Source of the DNA: Prorocentrum cordatum
Lineage: Eukaryota; Sar; Dinophyceae; Prorocentrales; Prorocentraceae
Assembly (NCBI GenBank): GCA_963575745.1
Contig: CAUYUJ010015945.1
Coordinates: 132,501 to 196,500, forward strand
DNA: 64,000 nt
Direction of reading: 5' to 3'
The notes under the pieces are model-generated. The model ran no database searches. It worked only from the letters and a program-made list of their open reading frames with translations, and was not told where the DNA came from. A program made the position numbers and the translations under genes. Of the stretch, positions 51,130 through 62,336 are shown piece after piece; position 1 is the first letter of the stretch; every line of letters begins with the position of its first letter.

Positions 51130-52080
51130 GTCAGAGTAGAGGAGTGGGAGCGGGTAGACCAGGAATGGGGCGGGTGGGGGGATAGGGAGGGAGGGCAGGA
51201 GGAGGGGCAGGAGAGGGGGAGGGGCGGTGGGAGGAGGGGGAGATGGCAGGCGGTGGGGAGGTGAAGGGATGAGATCTGTCAGGATGATAGTTCCTGGGAG
51301 GGGTAGTGTAAGGCGGAAGGGCCGGCGCAAGAAAAGCCCGCGGGACCAGCCTGGTCCCTTCCCCCCCCCTAGGATGCCACTGGCCCTTCGTGTAGCCCTT
51401 GCCTCCTCCGCGCTCCGCCTGGGAGGCACGCCGAGGCTTCCAGCCGCGCACGGGAAAAAACGCATAGCCCGACGGTCCTCCTCTCCCCCTTCCTGCTCGA
51501 GGCGAGAGCATGGCATGATGCAGTTAGTTGGGCTTTGGGTCGGAAAGTTTTGCTTGCGGGTTTGGCTGACCAGTGGTGGTGTGGGGCGAACGAACGTCCA
51601 CCTTTCGTGCCCTTTTTTGGCCCCCCAAGAAGGGGGCCCGTGGCCCCCAAGTGCACTGACAGTGCGCCTTCACCTCCCCCATTTGTCGCCCCCCCCCCCC
51701 CCGATGACGCAACTCGCGATCAGAACGCGCCATGGGGATTCCAGTGTCTCTGGTGGCCCTAATTCGGTTGCTCGCATGTGGTAAGCCGTCCCTGGCCGCG
51801 CGGGACAAGAAGAGGACCTGGAAATCTTGGCACGTACCACTATCCTAAGTTGTCGTTCCTCCCGATCGTCGTCCCTCCCTCTCCAAATATAGATGTCATC
51901 CCTCCTCCTCCTCCTCCTCTGCCTCCTCCTCCTCCTCCTCCTCATTCATTCATTCATGGGCCTCTTGAAGACAGCCAAATCCTTGCTCGCCTGCCCTCTC
52001 GCGCACCAGCCTCACCTCTGATGGGGGGCTGCGGAATCCTCGCCCCGACCCAGCCCGCCACGACCCTCCACCTGGTGGCG
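51130..52080. other. No recognisable gene
   Basis: Purine-rich to 51,260, then mixed sequence. A short CTC tract followed by ATTC repeats lies at 51,900-51,957. Confidence 0.4.
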
Positions 52081-52104
52081 CGCTTTGGAGGTCGCACCTG
52101 GTGC

Positions 52105-52990
52105 GGTTGAGCCAGTGCCCTTTGGCCAGACTATGTCAAACAGAAAACTGCTTGGCGGGGGGGGACATGGCAATGGTCAGCGCGGCCTGGCACAACCTGG
52201 CCACCTCCGTGCCGAGCCCCTCCCGCCCCGAAGGAAAAACTACAAAACACCGCCCGTCTGGCGGAACCCCCAGGCCCGAGTTTCAGAGCTGGCTGCGTGA
52301 CACCAGCACCGCCAAACAGGTCGGCAAAACAAAGCAGTACAAATGTATCGCCCGTCTGGCGGGACCCCGCGGCCCGAGTTCCAGGGCTGGCTGCGTAGCA
52401 CCAGCACCGCCAAACAGGTCGACAGACTGAAAGGAGGGGGATGGCCAGAGCGACGGTCGAGGCGGACTGGCTGAACCAGGTCCACCTCCGTGCCCTTCCC
52501 ACCCGCACGTAAGGCGGCCCCCGTGTGCAACTGTCGCCGCAGAGAGGGACTGACCTCGCCTCCGCGGCCGCTCGAACAGGGGGGCGCCGTCAGCACGTTG
52601 CAGTGACAAGGCGGCCCCTGGACCCCAGGTCGAGCCCGCAGCGCGCATCAGGCTACCGCAAGTGAGCAATCTAGACAGGGCGGGGCGACGGTCGGGGTGA
52701 ACGGTAGGCCCAGGCCCACCCGGGCCTGCCTGTCGGAACCTCTCGGCCCGAGTTCCAGGGCTGGTTGCGCGACACCAGCACCGCTAGGTAAGACAGTTCA
52801 TGCACCCCCGTACCCCGTACATTTAACAGAGATAGTAGCGGCCTCCCTGAGCATCTGTCGCCGCAAGGGGATTGATCCTGCCCCGCGGCCGTGCAACAAG
52901 GCGGCGCCGTCCACTCGCAGTAGTGACAGGGACAGCCGCAAGGACCCGAGGTCGAGCCCACTGCGAGGGTTCAGGCTACCACACACTATG
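52105..52990. repeat. Diverged ~100-bp direct repeats
   Basis: 'cccgagtt.cagagctggctg' then 'cg.gacaccagcaccgcc' occurs at ~52,270, ~52,372 and ~52,748. A second block 'ctgtcgccgca...gaggtcgagccc...caggctacc' occurs at ~52,525-52,660 and ~52,850-52,985. So the two-part unit is duplicated. Confidence 0.65.
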
Positions 52991-53034
52991 AGACACCCTG
53001 GCTGAGCTAGTTACAGTGAGCACGACCAGGGTGG

Positions 53035-53480
53035 TCATCCTTGAAAAGAGGTCCCTTCCCCGACCCGCTCGACCCTGTCCCTCCGCCACGAGGAGGCGCT
53101 GTGGAGGATCCTCCAAGGCCTGCTGAGACGTGTGCAGTTAAGCCATGGCAAGAGTCCTCGCCTGAATGATCGCAGCTGCGCGGCCTTGATATTCTTGCAC
53201 GGGCCCAGGAGATGCCTGGGCGCCTTTGTGCAATATGACCCGCAGCGCGTGCAACATAGAACTGGGACTCCCGACTTTTCGATCTGTGCAGCCCACAGGC
53301 TGCGAGATCTCCCGGCGGTGGTCGGGCCTCGAATGAATTCCCCAAATGATGGGGCAAATGCGCAACACTTCCCGCCGCGGGGCGGGTTCCTGAAAGTACG
53401 AGCGCAACGAACACACTGCCACATTTTACCATTCCACAAAACACAGTGCCGCTGGGTATCTTGGGGTGGGTGGCCTCTGG
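53035..53480 (-). pseudogene. C-terminal cysteine-rich region of a non-LTR retrotransposon
   Basis: Minus frame contains WQCVRCARTFRNPPRGGKC, then, after a spacer, VLCCTRCGSYCTKAPRHLLG followed by PC and LRSFRRGLLPW. C-x2-C-x(n)-PC followed by an R-R-G-x-x-P motif is, from memory, characteristic of the extreme C terminus of dinoflagellate LINE-type ORFs. It lies downstream, in the same sense, of the zinc-knuckle/RNase H segment at 53.9-54.36 kb, with frame changes between. Confidence 0.5.
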
Positions 53481-53829
53481 GCTCGGATTTTGAACCAAAT
53501 TCCGTGCATTTCTCTGGCAGGGGGCCAGAGCTCTAAAATTGAAACAGCAGTCTTGAAAACCGCAAACCATCCGTCCAGGGTCTCCTATACAAGCTCGGCA
53601 TCCCGGGGGACCGCAAAAAAAGACGGGCTGCTTCACGGCACATAGTGTCAGCCCAAGCATTTCCAATCACAAGTAGGTGTTCGGCCCACTCCCGGTCCCC
53701 ACGTACCAACGATTGGTGAGTTTTTCATTTGTGTATACTGAACTCCTTGTCTAACTTCTGGATCTGGCGCCAGTGACCAGCTTGCTGGGAGGTCCCGTCG
53801 AGCGCTCTGAAAGAAAAAGGCGCACCCTC

Positions 53830-54362
53830 TCAATCGGCGTGGATCTCTATCTCGTCCTCGCCTATCCTAGCGGGGTCCTGCCATAGATGCTCGGTCGCTT
53901 TCAAAAGACCGTGATGTTCGGCCCAGGTCGCGCTTTGGGGGCATTTACTTGGAAGTGGGCCTCGAACAGCTCTTTTTTTAGGTCTCCACCCGCGGTGATT
54001 TCTGTCGCAGTCCAGCCCGCACGGGCTAGGAGAGGCTGCGTGGGCTCCAAAAAATTCCCGTCGTTGAAAACCTTCGTAGGGCCCGTGAACTCGAACGGAT
54101 CAATCTCCCCCGACCTGTCGATGTACTCTACGAGATCCTCCTCGGGCGGAGGCTGAGCGATCTCTGGAACTGGTATCCAGAGGCTGGTGTACAGCGGGTC
54201 CTTACCTACGGAGTTCCTCGCGGCCTGAATAATGATATCATCTACCTGCGCACGGGCTGACTCACCGTGGGGGCAGTGCCAAAGCCTGTGAAACACGGTG
54301 TCGCACAGGCCGCAATACTGGCAGGTAGGCTCCACCTGGTATCCTCTCTTCCAGAGAACGTG
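53830..54362 (-). pseudogene. Non-LTR retrotransposon fragment: zinc knuckle and RNase H start
   Basis: Minus frame from ~54,362 reads GTLPTSHVLWKRGYQVEPTC into CQYCGLCDTVFHRLWHCP, the CCHC knuckle that follows RT in many LINEs. About 80 residues later comes TGPTKVFNDGNFLEPTQPLL then ARAGWTATEI, matching the first strand of an RNase H (D-G with A-G-W). The frame is lost at 53,903 (TGA). Sense continues in another frame (KATEHLWQDPARIGEDEIEI) until ~53,846. No RT remains because a CTC tract begins upstream at ~54,545. Confidence 0.65.
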
Positions 54363-54464
54363 ACTGGTAGGGAGGGTCCCGCAAACCAGATCAATGTTTC
54401 AGAATATTCTTTGCCTCAAAGCTCCATTTGACGCTGTTCCAAATCTTGCTGAACGGATATCCCC

Positions 54465-54548
54465 CTCCTCCTCCTCCTCCTCCTCCTCCTCCTCCTCCTC
54501 CTCCTCCTCCTCCTCCTCCTCCTCCTCCTCCTCCTCCTCCTCCCCCTC
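54465..54548. repeat. (CTC)n tract
   Basis: More than 25 consecutive CTC triplets, truncating the LINE fragment. Confidence 0.97.
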
Positions 54549-54857
54549 CCCCTCCCCCTCCCTTCGCTCCGCTTCGCTGGAGTTGGCACTTCGTCAATGC
54601 CGAACTGCCATGAAAACATCAAACTCACAACTGGACTGGCAGTTGTGAAAATGCTTTCTGAATTGAGAAACCCGAGCCGCCTTCCGCAGGTCCTGCCGAA
54701 CGCGAATCGACTGCTTTGGGGCGCATTGCATTGTACATGCCTCCTACGCTCTCCTGGGTCAACCCAGCCCTGGCGAGACGCTCCGAGCGACCCAAGCCCG
54801 GTGCTTGGAAGTGGCCACCTTGGGCCACCTGTGAGACGAGACTCGCAGCCCTCCGTG

Positions 54858-55045
54858 CATCTACAGCAGAGGCCCGTCCACAAGAAACCTTCCACAAGAA
54901 ACCCAACCCTGAGACCCCGGGACGCCCATGGATTCTTGGTATGGGCACGCCGCGCTCTCCGTGGCAAAACCATCGATACCCAAGAAGCCCAGGGCACCCT
55001 GGAGGCCAGCAGGGTGCTTCTTGGCATGGGCCCCCACTGCAGACG
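54858..55045. mobile_element. MC inverted-repeat element, copy 3
   Basis: Ends CAGCAGAGGCCCGTCCACAA and CTTGGCATGGGCCCCCACTG. Most complete copy with 38,668. Confidence 0.8.
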
Positions 55046-55049
55046 CGCC

Positions 55050-56070
55050 GCCAAATCCTGCCCAATAGCATCCGCCCACGGCCTGGCTCTCCAGCCCGCG
55101 TGACGGCCTGGCTCGGCCAGGCAGCCTCCCCTCGGAAGCCCTGCCCCGTGGCCTCCTCGGCGGCAGGGGCTGGGGCCATCTGGGGCAGGGCTCCACCGGG
55201 CACTGCGCGCATCCCCCCCCCCTGAGCGAAGCAGCCACACGAGCTGCAGATGCCCACTCGGGTTGGAGGCGGCCAAGGAGGCTGAGCTGGATGAACCCTG
55301 GGAACATCGGTCAATACGGGGGAGAAGGGCAACTCCGCTCGAGAGCGGTCCCCGGAACTCTCCCAGCGGGGCCCATCTGACGCAATTTTCAACCCCGGAT
55401 CCGTTTTTGATGGTCCCGGGGACCCGAAGACGGCCCTTGGACGCAGAAACAATTTGAAAACCTTCTCGAACCCGAAACCTCGAACCTCGCCTTCCTGCTG
55501 GTCGGCACCACTGCTGGGCCACCTCGGATCCCCAGCTGGCTCCAACCCTCAGCCTTCCAGCCTCTGAGTTACAACAGCCGAGGACGGTCGAGCCGAGCGG
55601 GGTCGGACAACCTTGGGCAAGAGCTGCAGATGTCCTTCCCTTCCTCCTCTGATCCTCTGATCCTAAGAAAGAAGAGTCCAGCCGAGCCGAACTTCCTAGC
55701 CTGCTTGCGAGCAGGGACAACCCCGAGACAAAACGCTATACATCCTCAGCCTCGGGGCCCGACGAATTTCCGCTCTCTCCGAGCCTCAAGTTGGACCCAA
55801 GGCCAAACTCAGCAAGAGAACACGGAATGGAAGCGCGCAAAATGGGTTGGACTGGGGCTCCCATCCAGACAACAACCTCCCCACGGCCTGTCGAGCCAGA
55901 CGGGCCGACGAGCGGGGCAGAGAAAATAATGCCTGGCAGGCGCATGTAGCTGTCGGCGCAGAGAGGCACCGCAGCACTTACAGAAGACGATCGCCCGATC
56001 CCCCCTACAAGCCCCTTTGGAGACACCCCGCCCCCGATCCCCACGCACAGCCCACAGCTTGTGGGACTCC
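55050..56070. other. No recognisable feature
   Basis: Mixed-composition DNA without tandem repeats. Long open frames (to 300 codons on the minus strand) show no recognisable motif. Confidence 0.4.
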
Positions 56071-56077
56071 CCTTACC

Positions 56078-56152
56078 TCCTCCTCCTCCTCCTCCTCCTC
56101 CTCCTCCTGCTCCTCCTCATCCTCCTCGTCCTCCTCCTCTCCTCCTCGCTTT
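56078..56152. repeat. CTC-rich tract
   Basis: CTC triplets with a few interruptions. A shorter one lies at 56,507-56,535. Confidence 0.9.
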
Positions 56153-56837
56153 CTCCCTCCTTCTGAAGTTGAGTTGAGCGCCCGGGGAGGTCTAGGGGCC
56201 TTCTAGACATCCAGAGCACCCCCACGAGGCCCAGAGGGCCGCAGGAGCTGAAAAGTAGCCCGAAAGGCTGGGAGCACCCTGGGTCAAACCCACTCCTAGC
56301 AGCACCCGGTCCTCCTGCCAGAGCTGAGACTTCCCGTGCTCCCTGTGCGACGCGCAGCAGCCGACCCCTCCTTGCTCACCACACGCATCAACGGCGAGCC
56401 TCCTGACCCTCTTCGTCGTTCTCTCCCCCGCTGCCCCCCTGCCCCCGCCCATTCCGTCCCCCGCCCCCTCCTGCTACGCATTTACCCAGTACACTAGAGT
56501 CGAGCCTCCTCCTCCTCCTCCTCCTCCTCCGCCTCCTCGTCTCTCTGCGTATCCACCTCTTCCTCCTTCTTGTCCGCTTCCCCCCATGAAGGGAGTCAAG
56601 AAGGCTTGACAGAGGCAAGTCGTTGAGGACCTGCAAATGGTCGCCGATGGCAAGCGGTGTCGGACCAAATCTGACATCGAGAAAGCGCACCTCCATTCTT
56701 GGCGCCGGCGGGGCCGAGCCGCACGGCCCACGAAGCTTCGACGGTCCAAAGTAAGCGAGGCAACCTCTACGCTCAGATGTGGCCTCCGTAGAAGTTGGTG
56801 GCAACATTGAGCACTGGCATGTCCTATTGCGAAGCGG

Positions 56838-57000
56838 GGATCTATCCATATCCACCGCCTGGGAACCGACGTCCTGCTGGCCCAGCGGGCGGTGGATATG
56901 GATATATGTTGGCCCCCGGGAGCCCGAATTTATCCATATCCACCGCCCATGGAGGTCCGCGAAGATCGATCCCCCAGGCGGTGGTTCTGGATAAATCCCC
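56838..57000. repeat. Cluster of 'tccatatccaccgcc' inverted repeats
   Basis: ATCCATATCCACCGCC (~56,844), its inverse GGCGGTGGATATGGATAT (~56,889), a third forward copy (~56,932) and a diverged inverse 'aggcggtggttctggata' (~56,976) alternate at ~45-bp steps. They form two stacked hairpins. Confidence 0.85.
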
Positions 57001-57004
57001 GCCT

Positions 57005-58200
57005 CGGACCTATGAACTGTGTGCCGCACGTCTTATACATCCGTGCGCCGCGCCAGACACCTGCAAAAGTATCCCACCGAACATGCTTTGTCGCCAGAAT
57101 GCACTGGACAGACATAACGCTGGCGTGCAGAACTGACAGCACGTCTCGATAGATCAGCCCATATGCTGGCACAGCGCAAGACGCCTGGATACAAAACAAC
57201 TTCCCCATCCCATTCTCTCTCTATGACTTACTCAAGACCGCCCAATGGTTGTGCAATGACCCTTCGGCGCATCTAGCACCGCCCGGACTCATGATAGCAG
57301 CCCAATTGGTTTAGTGCTGCCACTGCAGCTGTGAAACAAAACGCATCGCCCTACAGATTTCATGGTGTATCCCAAGCGGTTTCACGGATATCTGCTTACA
57401 TCTACGTGCGGATAACAGTACGACGATGAAGAGACACGTAAAGCGCGCCTTGGTCGTTGTTCCACCCGCCTGAGGTGGTGCAACACACACAGGGAGTAGG
57501 AGGAGGCTCCACAATGCGCTTGCCCGAAAGCACGACTCCGAATCCGATCGATTCTGACACCGTCCACGATACACTGTGCGCAAAGAGGGACACGATTCAA
57601 ATATTGAAAATGGGACTCCAATAGTAGGCCGAGCAGAGAAAGGGAGGGCGATCATAGAACAAGAAACAACAGGCAGAGGCAGAGGCGGCGTAGAGAAAAA
57701 GGGGTGAGGAGGACGAGGGAACGGAAGAGTGTGAGGCGACGTTATCAAGTACCCCTATACCCATGACTATGTGTGTTTCCACTGCCCGAGCGAAATTGGC
57801 AACACTTGAAGAACATCTTAGCGACTCCGAACAGTGTAAAACAACGTGACCAACGTGCAAGGGCCCGCATCGCGCTGTGAGGAATCTAAATTTGGCTGAT
57901 GGCCGTTAAGACCAATGGAATACAAACCTAAATCAAATCACGGGAATGCCATGACTGAGAACCGGCCAGCAGTTGGACTGGGTCGAAGGCGAATGACAAG
58001 ACCTCTGGCGGAGCCAGCTGCAGCATGCTCACTCAAACGACAACTACTGCCGAAAGGTTCGACCGACGCGCTCGCCTGGAGCACAAACGTCCAGGCCAAC
58101 CTGAAGTGCATATTCGGAACCGCGCGTATATACACTGAGGTATCTGGGCCCCGTCTCAGAGGGCTTCGCAGAAACGCCGCAGGATAAAGTGTAGTGTTTA
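57005..58200. other. No recognisable feature
   Basis: AT-richer than its surroundings, without tandem repeats. Open frames up to 145 codons, none recognised. Confidence 0.4.
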
Positions 58201-58204
58201 ATTT

Positions 58205-58382
58205 TCCGGCCGGTTCTCTGGGCGACAAGTGAGCAACGAAAAGAAAGGGGTCTTACACGAGATGACATAGCGACCTGACGCGGTGGCTACGCGGGCCGCC
58301 AGGGCGGCAAATTACATTGGAAACGTAGGCGCTTGCGCGTGACCTCAGGCGGGAAGCGTATGCGCGAATGTCGATGCAATCG
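58205..58382. repeat. Dispersed repeat K, copy 2
   Basis: Matches the two blocks of 43,203-43,535, here contiguous. Confidence 0.5.
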
Positions 58383-58674
58383 ACCCCGTTTCCTTACGTC
58401 GCTCAGGCATTGAAGCAATTATACATAGACGTAGACGCATGTATACACACGGTGTTTGGGCCACCATTTGCCACTGAGTGGCGGACAAGCATAACACAAT
58501 ATAGCGGACAAACTCCCTGGCCCGACGGACGGAATCCGCCTCCGCCTCGGGGCGGGAGACGGGGGGACGGAGCCCCTGGCGCTCCGCGCGGGCCCTCCTG
58601 CTGCGGAGGGGCAGCGCCCCTGGCGCCCCCCGCGAGGCTGCCGCCTCCCTGGGCGGCCCCCGAGATCGTGCTCG

Positions 58675-58772
58675 AGAGCGACAGGAGCAACATAACATCG
58701 ACCGCCGGCGCTCCGCGCGGACTTCTTGGAGCGGCGCTGGGGCGCCCATGTGTGCGCCCCGCCTGCGGGAGC
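58675..58772. mobile_element. FBA foldback element, partial copy 13
   Basis: 'acataacatcgaccgccggc' then 'gctccgcgcggacttcttgg' and 'agcggcgctgg' represent one arm only. Confidence 0.55.
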
Positions 58773-58984
58773 GGTCCATGGGAGACGGCTGCCGCCTGGC
58801 CGCCCAAATGCATAGACAGCTCTTGTGTGGTGCGCGGCATTTATCACACCCTTGGGTCCCATGAGAAGAGGAGAAACAAACATCGTTTAACCTACCAAAA
58901 TCCCCGTGGGCGGGGCCCAGGGTGCCGAGATGGTGGGGGTCTGGATGGGGATGGGGGCAAAGGCCGGTTAAACGACACTGCGAG

Positions 58985-59165
58985 GGAAAACTGAATCACG
59001 GAATTCCGCGCGGGTGTCTTGGGTCGGTGCTAACACCGTCCCTGACGAGCGGAACGCGCCGAGGGCCGCGCCGCAGGCGCCGACTAGGGCCAGGGGGTGC
59101 CAATGCCGACAAAAGTCCACGCGGAGCTCAGAACACTAATGTTTTTGGTGTGGTCCTCTTCGAAG
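58985..59165. mobile_element. FBA foldback element, copy 14
   Basis: Left 'acggaattccgcgcgggtgt' then 'cttgggtcggtgct', centre 'gaacgcgccgagggccgc', right 'aaaagtccacgcggagctca' then 'gaacactaatgtttttggt'. Confidence 0.75.
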
Positions 59166-59443
59166 TCTGTAGCACGTTCTTGGATCCTACGATTCATGCA
59201 TGATTGCTGGGTATACTTGCGGATCAAGCGACGCTGCTCTGCGACCCGTCCCAAAGGTAACCCTGGTAGAGTGCAGTACATTCACGCCGCAGAAGCATGT
59301 CTGGCATGAAACAAACGGATCCTGAGAGAAACGGGGGGGAGGAACTGCATGAGGATGAGGAGGAGCTGAGGAGCTGAGGAGAAGGAAAAGGAATAATACC
59401 AATGTAAACCCAAAAATCCTCAACGACATTGTTCTACGAGCGC

Positions 59444-60904
59444 GTTTCTTGATGTTCGGCGATGACGGGCGTCATGTGGGGGGGGGGAGGGCGGGGGGGG
59501 GGTATGACGTGACGCCCCCCCGCCGAGTGGCTCCGGCACCACAGCCGCGCCCGCGCGCACGACGCGACGAGCGACGAGCGACGAGCGACGACGACGACGC
59601 GAGCAGCATGTAAGTGGCGATCTACCCATTGCGCCTGTGTACACCACAACGCTCGCGTGCACCACACCGCGCGTGTGCACCACAGCGCCTGCGTACACCG
59701 CAACAGCCGTGTGCAACACACCGCCCGTGTATACCACAATACTTGGGAGCACTACGGCGCTGGTGTACATACACCGCAGCAGCCATGTGCAACACAACGC
59801 CTGTGTACACCACAGTGCTTGCGTGCACCGCAGCGCCCGTGCACGCCACAGCGCCTGTCTACACCAAAGCATCCGCGTGCAACGCAGCGCTGGTGTACAC
59901 CACAGCGCCTGCGTCCACAGGACAGGTAGAAGGAGCATGTACGTCAGGATTTGCTGCGGACAACTAAACGCCACGCCAGGAAAGTTCTGATAATCGAATG
60001 CGACGTTTTTCCTTCCTCCCTCCTCCTCCACCTCCTCCTCCTCCTCCTGATCCTCCTCCATCTCCACCTTCTCCTCCTCCTCCTCCTCCTCCTCCTCCTT
60101 TTCCTCCTTCTTACCCCTTGTCGTGCGGCTTGGCGTTACAACAACGCACGTGCGCATCTCAGCGTGCACCGCAGAACTGTCGATTGAATCGGTCCACTTG
60201 GTTCTCGGACGGCCAGTTTAGCTGGAGCCTCGTGGACGCAAATGGGAGTTAGGGTGATGCGGGCGGACTCGGGGGGACTCGTAGATTCCAGCGGCGCTCC
60301 TTTGTCCATGAGGATTTGTTTTCCATTGTTTTCACTGGAATCCACACGCGCTCCATTCTGTCACGAGGATCCTTTCTGAAATTCTATACACAACAATGGT
60401 GCTGTGTTGCACATGGCTGATGTGGTGCACACAGGCGCCGTGGCGTACACAGGCACTGCAATGCACGCAGGCATTGTGGTGTACACTGGTGCTGTGTTGC
60501 GCACGGCTGATGTGGGGCACGGAGGCGTTGTGGTGTACTCAGGAGCTGCTGTGCCCGGAGGCACGGTGGCACAAACTGACGCTGTGTTGCACGCGGCTGC
60601 TGTGGTGTACATCGGCGGTGTGGTGTACACCAGCGCTGCGGTGCACGCGGGCACTGTGATGTACACAGGCGTTGTGGTGCATATCGCCACCTACATGTTC
60701 GTGTTGCCCGTCCTCCGTCATTCCTTAGCATTCCCAGACGCCGCCGGCGCGAAACGTGACGTCATCGACCCCCTCCCCCCCAGATGATTGCCGTCATCGG
60801 CCCGGACTAAAAAACAGGCTCCAGCCGCGTCCGCGCGCACGACGACGATGAGCGACGAGCGACGAACCACGAGCGACGACGACGGACGACGACGGACGAC
60901 GACG

Positions 60905-60939
<35 letters not shown>

Positions 60940-61102
60940 CTGCGGACCAGACACCTGTGCGGACTCCTACGGGGACTCCTACGCGGATCCCAATGCGCAC
61001 GGCGGCAGTGCCCGGAGCGCACTGGGGGGGGGAGCGTTACGTCAGAGGGGGGGGGGAGCGGGGGCCATGACGCCCGTCATGCCCCAAGCAATAAAGAAAC
61101 GG
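59444..61102. mobile_element. 1.66-kb foldback element
   Basis: Termini GTTTCTT...ATGACGGGCGTCATG and CATGACGCCCGTCAT...AAGAAAC are inverted (59,447-59,476 and 61,066-61,099). Further in, left arm 59,605-59,935 is a chain of 'tgcgtacaccacagcgcc' units and right arm 60,395-60,690 the inverse chain, starting from a shared 'gtaagtggcgat/atcgccaccta' boundary. GAC-triplet tracts lie outside both chains, and a CTC tract lies in the centre. No ORF for a transposase. Confidence 0.8.
60890..60942. repeat. (GAC)n tract within the foldback element
   Basis: GAC triplets. The related 'gacgagcgacgagcgacg' motif is at 59,560-59,605. Confidence 0.9.
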
Positions 61103-61196
61103 GCTCTACACCCTCCCGTCAAAGTGCCTCTTCATCGGCCCCATACATGGATGAATTTTCACTGGGAGGAATGCCCTGTTGGATAAAAACCAACAA

Positions 61197-62336
61197 TTAT
61201 TTGCAAATCCGGAATCGGTGCCAAAACGCCATTCCCGGGACATCAATGCCGAGGAGCACCATTACTGTTGCGTCCTGGCGCTCCTGAATCGCGTCAGAAC
61301 ACCATTCCTGGAACTTCAACACAGAGAATAAACGTGACCGCTGCGCCCTGTGCGCGGCGCCCCCCGCGGAGCCGCTATCCTTGTTGATCCAAGAGGGTTG
61401 CGTCACAGCGCCCCCCTTAACAACCTTAGAACTATGTTCATAGCTCTGGCACGCCTCCTCGCCGCGTCTTTGCGGAGCAAGGCGCGGCGCCCCCCGCGGG
61501 GCCTCCCGCTGGGGGCGGTCTGTCAGGGGCTGTTGTGCACCTTCAGGTGCTGGCGCTCGCAGCCGATGTAGTCGCCGCCGACTCGGCCAGCTCGTCGATA
61601 GTCGGCCTCGGGCCCTGCTGGCCCTGGATGGCCCTGCCGCCATCCTCGCCAGCCTGTTGGCAAGGTTCGCCTCCAGGCCCGTCGCGCTGAGGCCCCGCGT
61701 CCGAAGCGCAGCCATCAGCTCGTCGACCCTGTAGCGCATCCGCTCGTCTCTGACGGCTACCTGCTCGCCACTGAGTGGAACGCCGTGGAGCTCCTCGTAC
61801 TGGCGCTCCAAGATCCTCGACGCGACCTGTCGTCGCTGCCGAGGTCCTTCACTGTTGATCGGCACGGAGCCTCCCGATGCCGATCCCGTGTTCGCGTCCT
61901 CGGAGGCTGGAGGCGGTGCTTCCCGCTCTCGTCCGCCCTGAGCGCTCGCGCCCTCTGTAGCTAGAGGCGGTGCTTCCCAACCTCGTCCGCCCTGGGCGAT
62001 GTCGTCTCGCCCGTCGTCGGTGCCCTCCATCACCTCGCCGCCCGCAATGTCGGGTTGGCGCTCCCTCGGACGCCTCTTGGCGAGGTGGCACACCGCTACC
62101 GTGGCTCCAATCATGTGCACCAACATGAACAGGAACAGCGGCGCGACGACGCCAATCGCGCTGCCGTCATACTGGCCTTCTCCCGAGGCTGCGGCAGCCC
62201 CCGCTGCGCCACGCGCGTACACTGTTGCCGAGACTACCGTGGAGTCGCCGCTGTGGAGTCGCTCACATGGCCAGCCGCACGCCCTCGTCGCTAGCCCCAT
62301 GAGCTTCACCAAGACCTCGATCGACGAGCCGCCCAG
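61197..62336 (-). CDS. C-terminal extension of the second copia-type element (membrane segment, SAP-like)
   Basis: Continuous minus frame from YLGGSSIEVLVKLMGLATRA, the usual end of copia RNase H, through the 371-codon open frame. Numbered from Met 62,312: residues ~53-75 (IGVVAPLFLFMLVHMIGATV) are one clear hydrophobic membrane segment. Residues ~98-150 are low-complexity Gly/Glu/Ala. Residues ~192-224 (RVDELMAALRTRGLSATGLE) resemble a SAP nucleic-acid-binding motif. The frame after ~residue 290 runs past a candidate polypurine tract (TTAAGGGGGG, 61,420-61,411) and probably is not translated. The N-terminal Met is internal to the polyprotein, not a true start. Confidence 0.6.
   Translation of the reverse strand: MGGSSIEVLVKLMGLATRACGWPCERLHSGDSTVVSATVYARGAAGAAAASGEGQYDGSAIGVVAPLFLFMLVHMIGATVAVCHLAKRRPRERQPDIAGGEVMEGTDDGRDDIAQGGRGWEAPPLATEGASAQGGREREAPPPASEDANTGSASGGSVPINSEGPRQRRQVASRILERQYEELHGVPLSGEQVAVRDERMRYRVDELMAALRTRGLSATGLEANLANRLARMAAGPSRASRARGRLSTSWPSRRRLHRLRAPAPEGAQQPLTDRPQREAPRGAPRLAPQRRGEEACQSYEHSSKVVKGGAVTQPSWINKDSGSAGGAAHRAQRSRLFSVLKFQEWCSDAIQERQDATVMVLLGIDVPGMAFWHRFRICK
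61411..61420 (-). other. Candidate polypurine tract of the second copia-type element
   Basis: TTAAGGGGGG followed in sense by CGCTGTGACGC. It is the expected distance downstream of pol, but no LTR pair is visible to confirm it. Confidence 0.35.
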
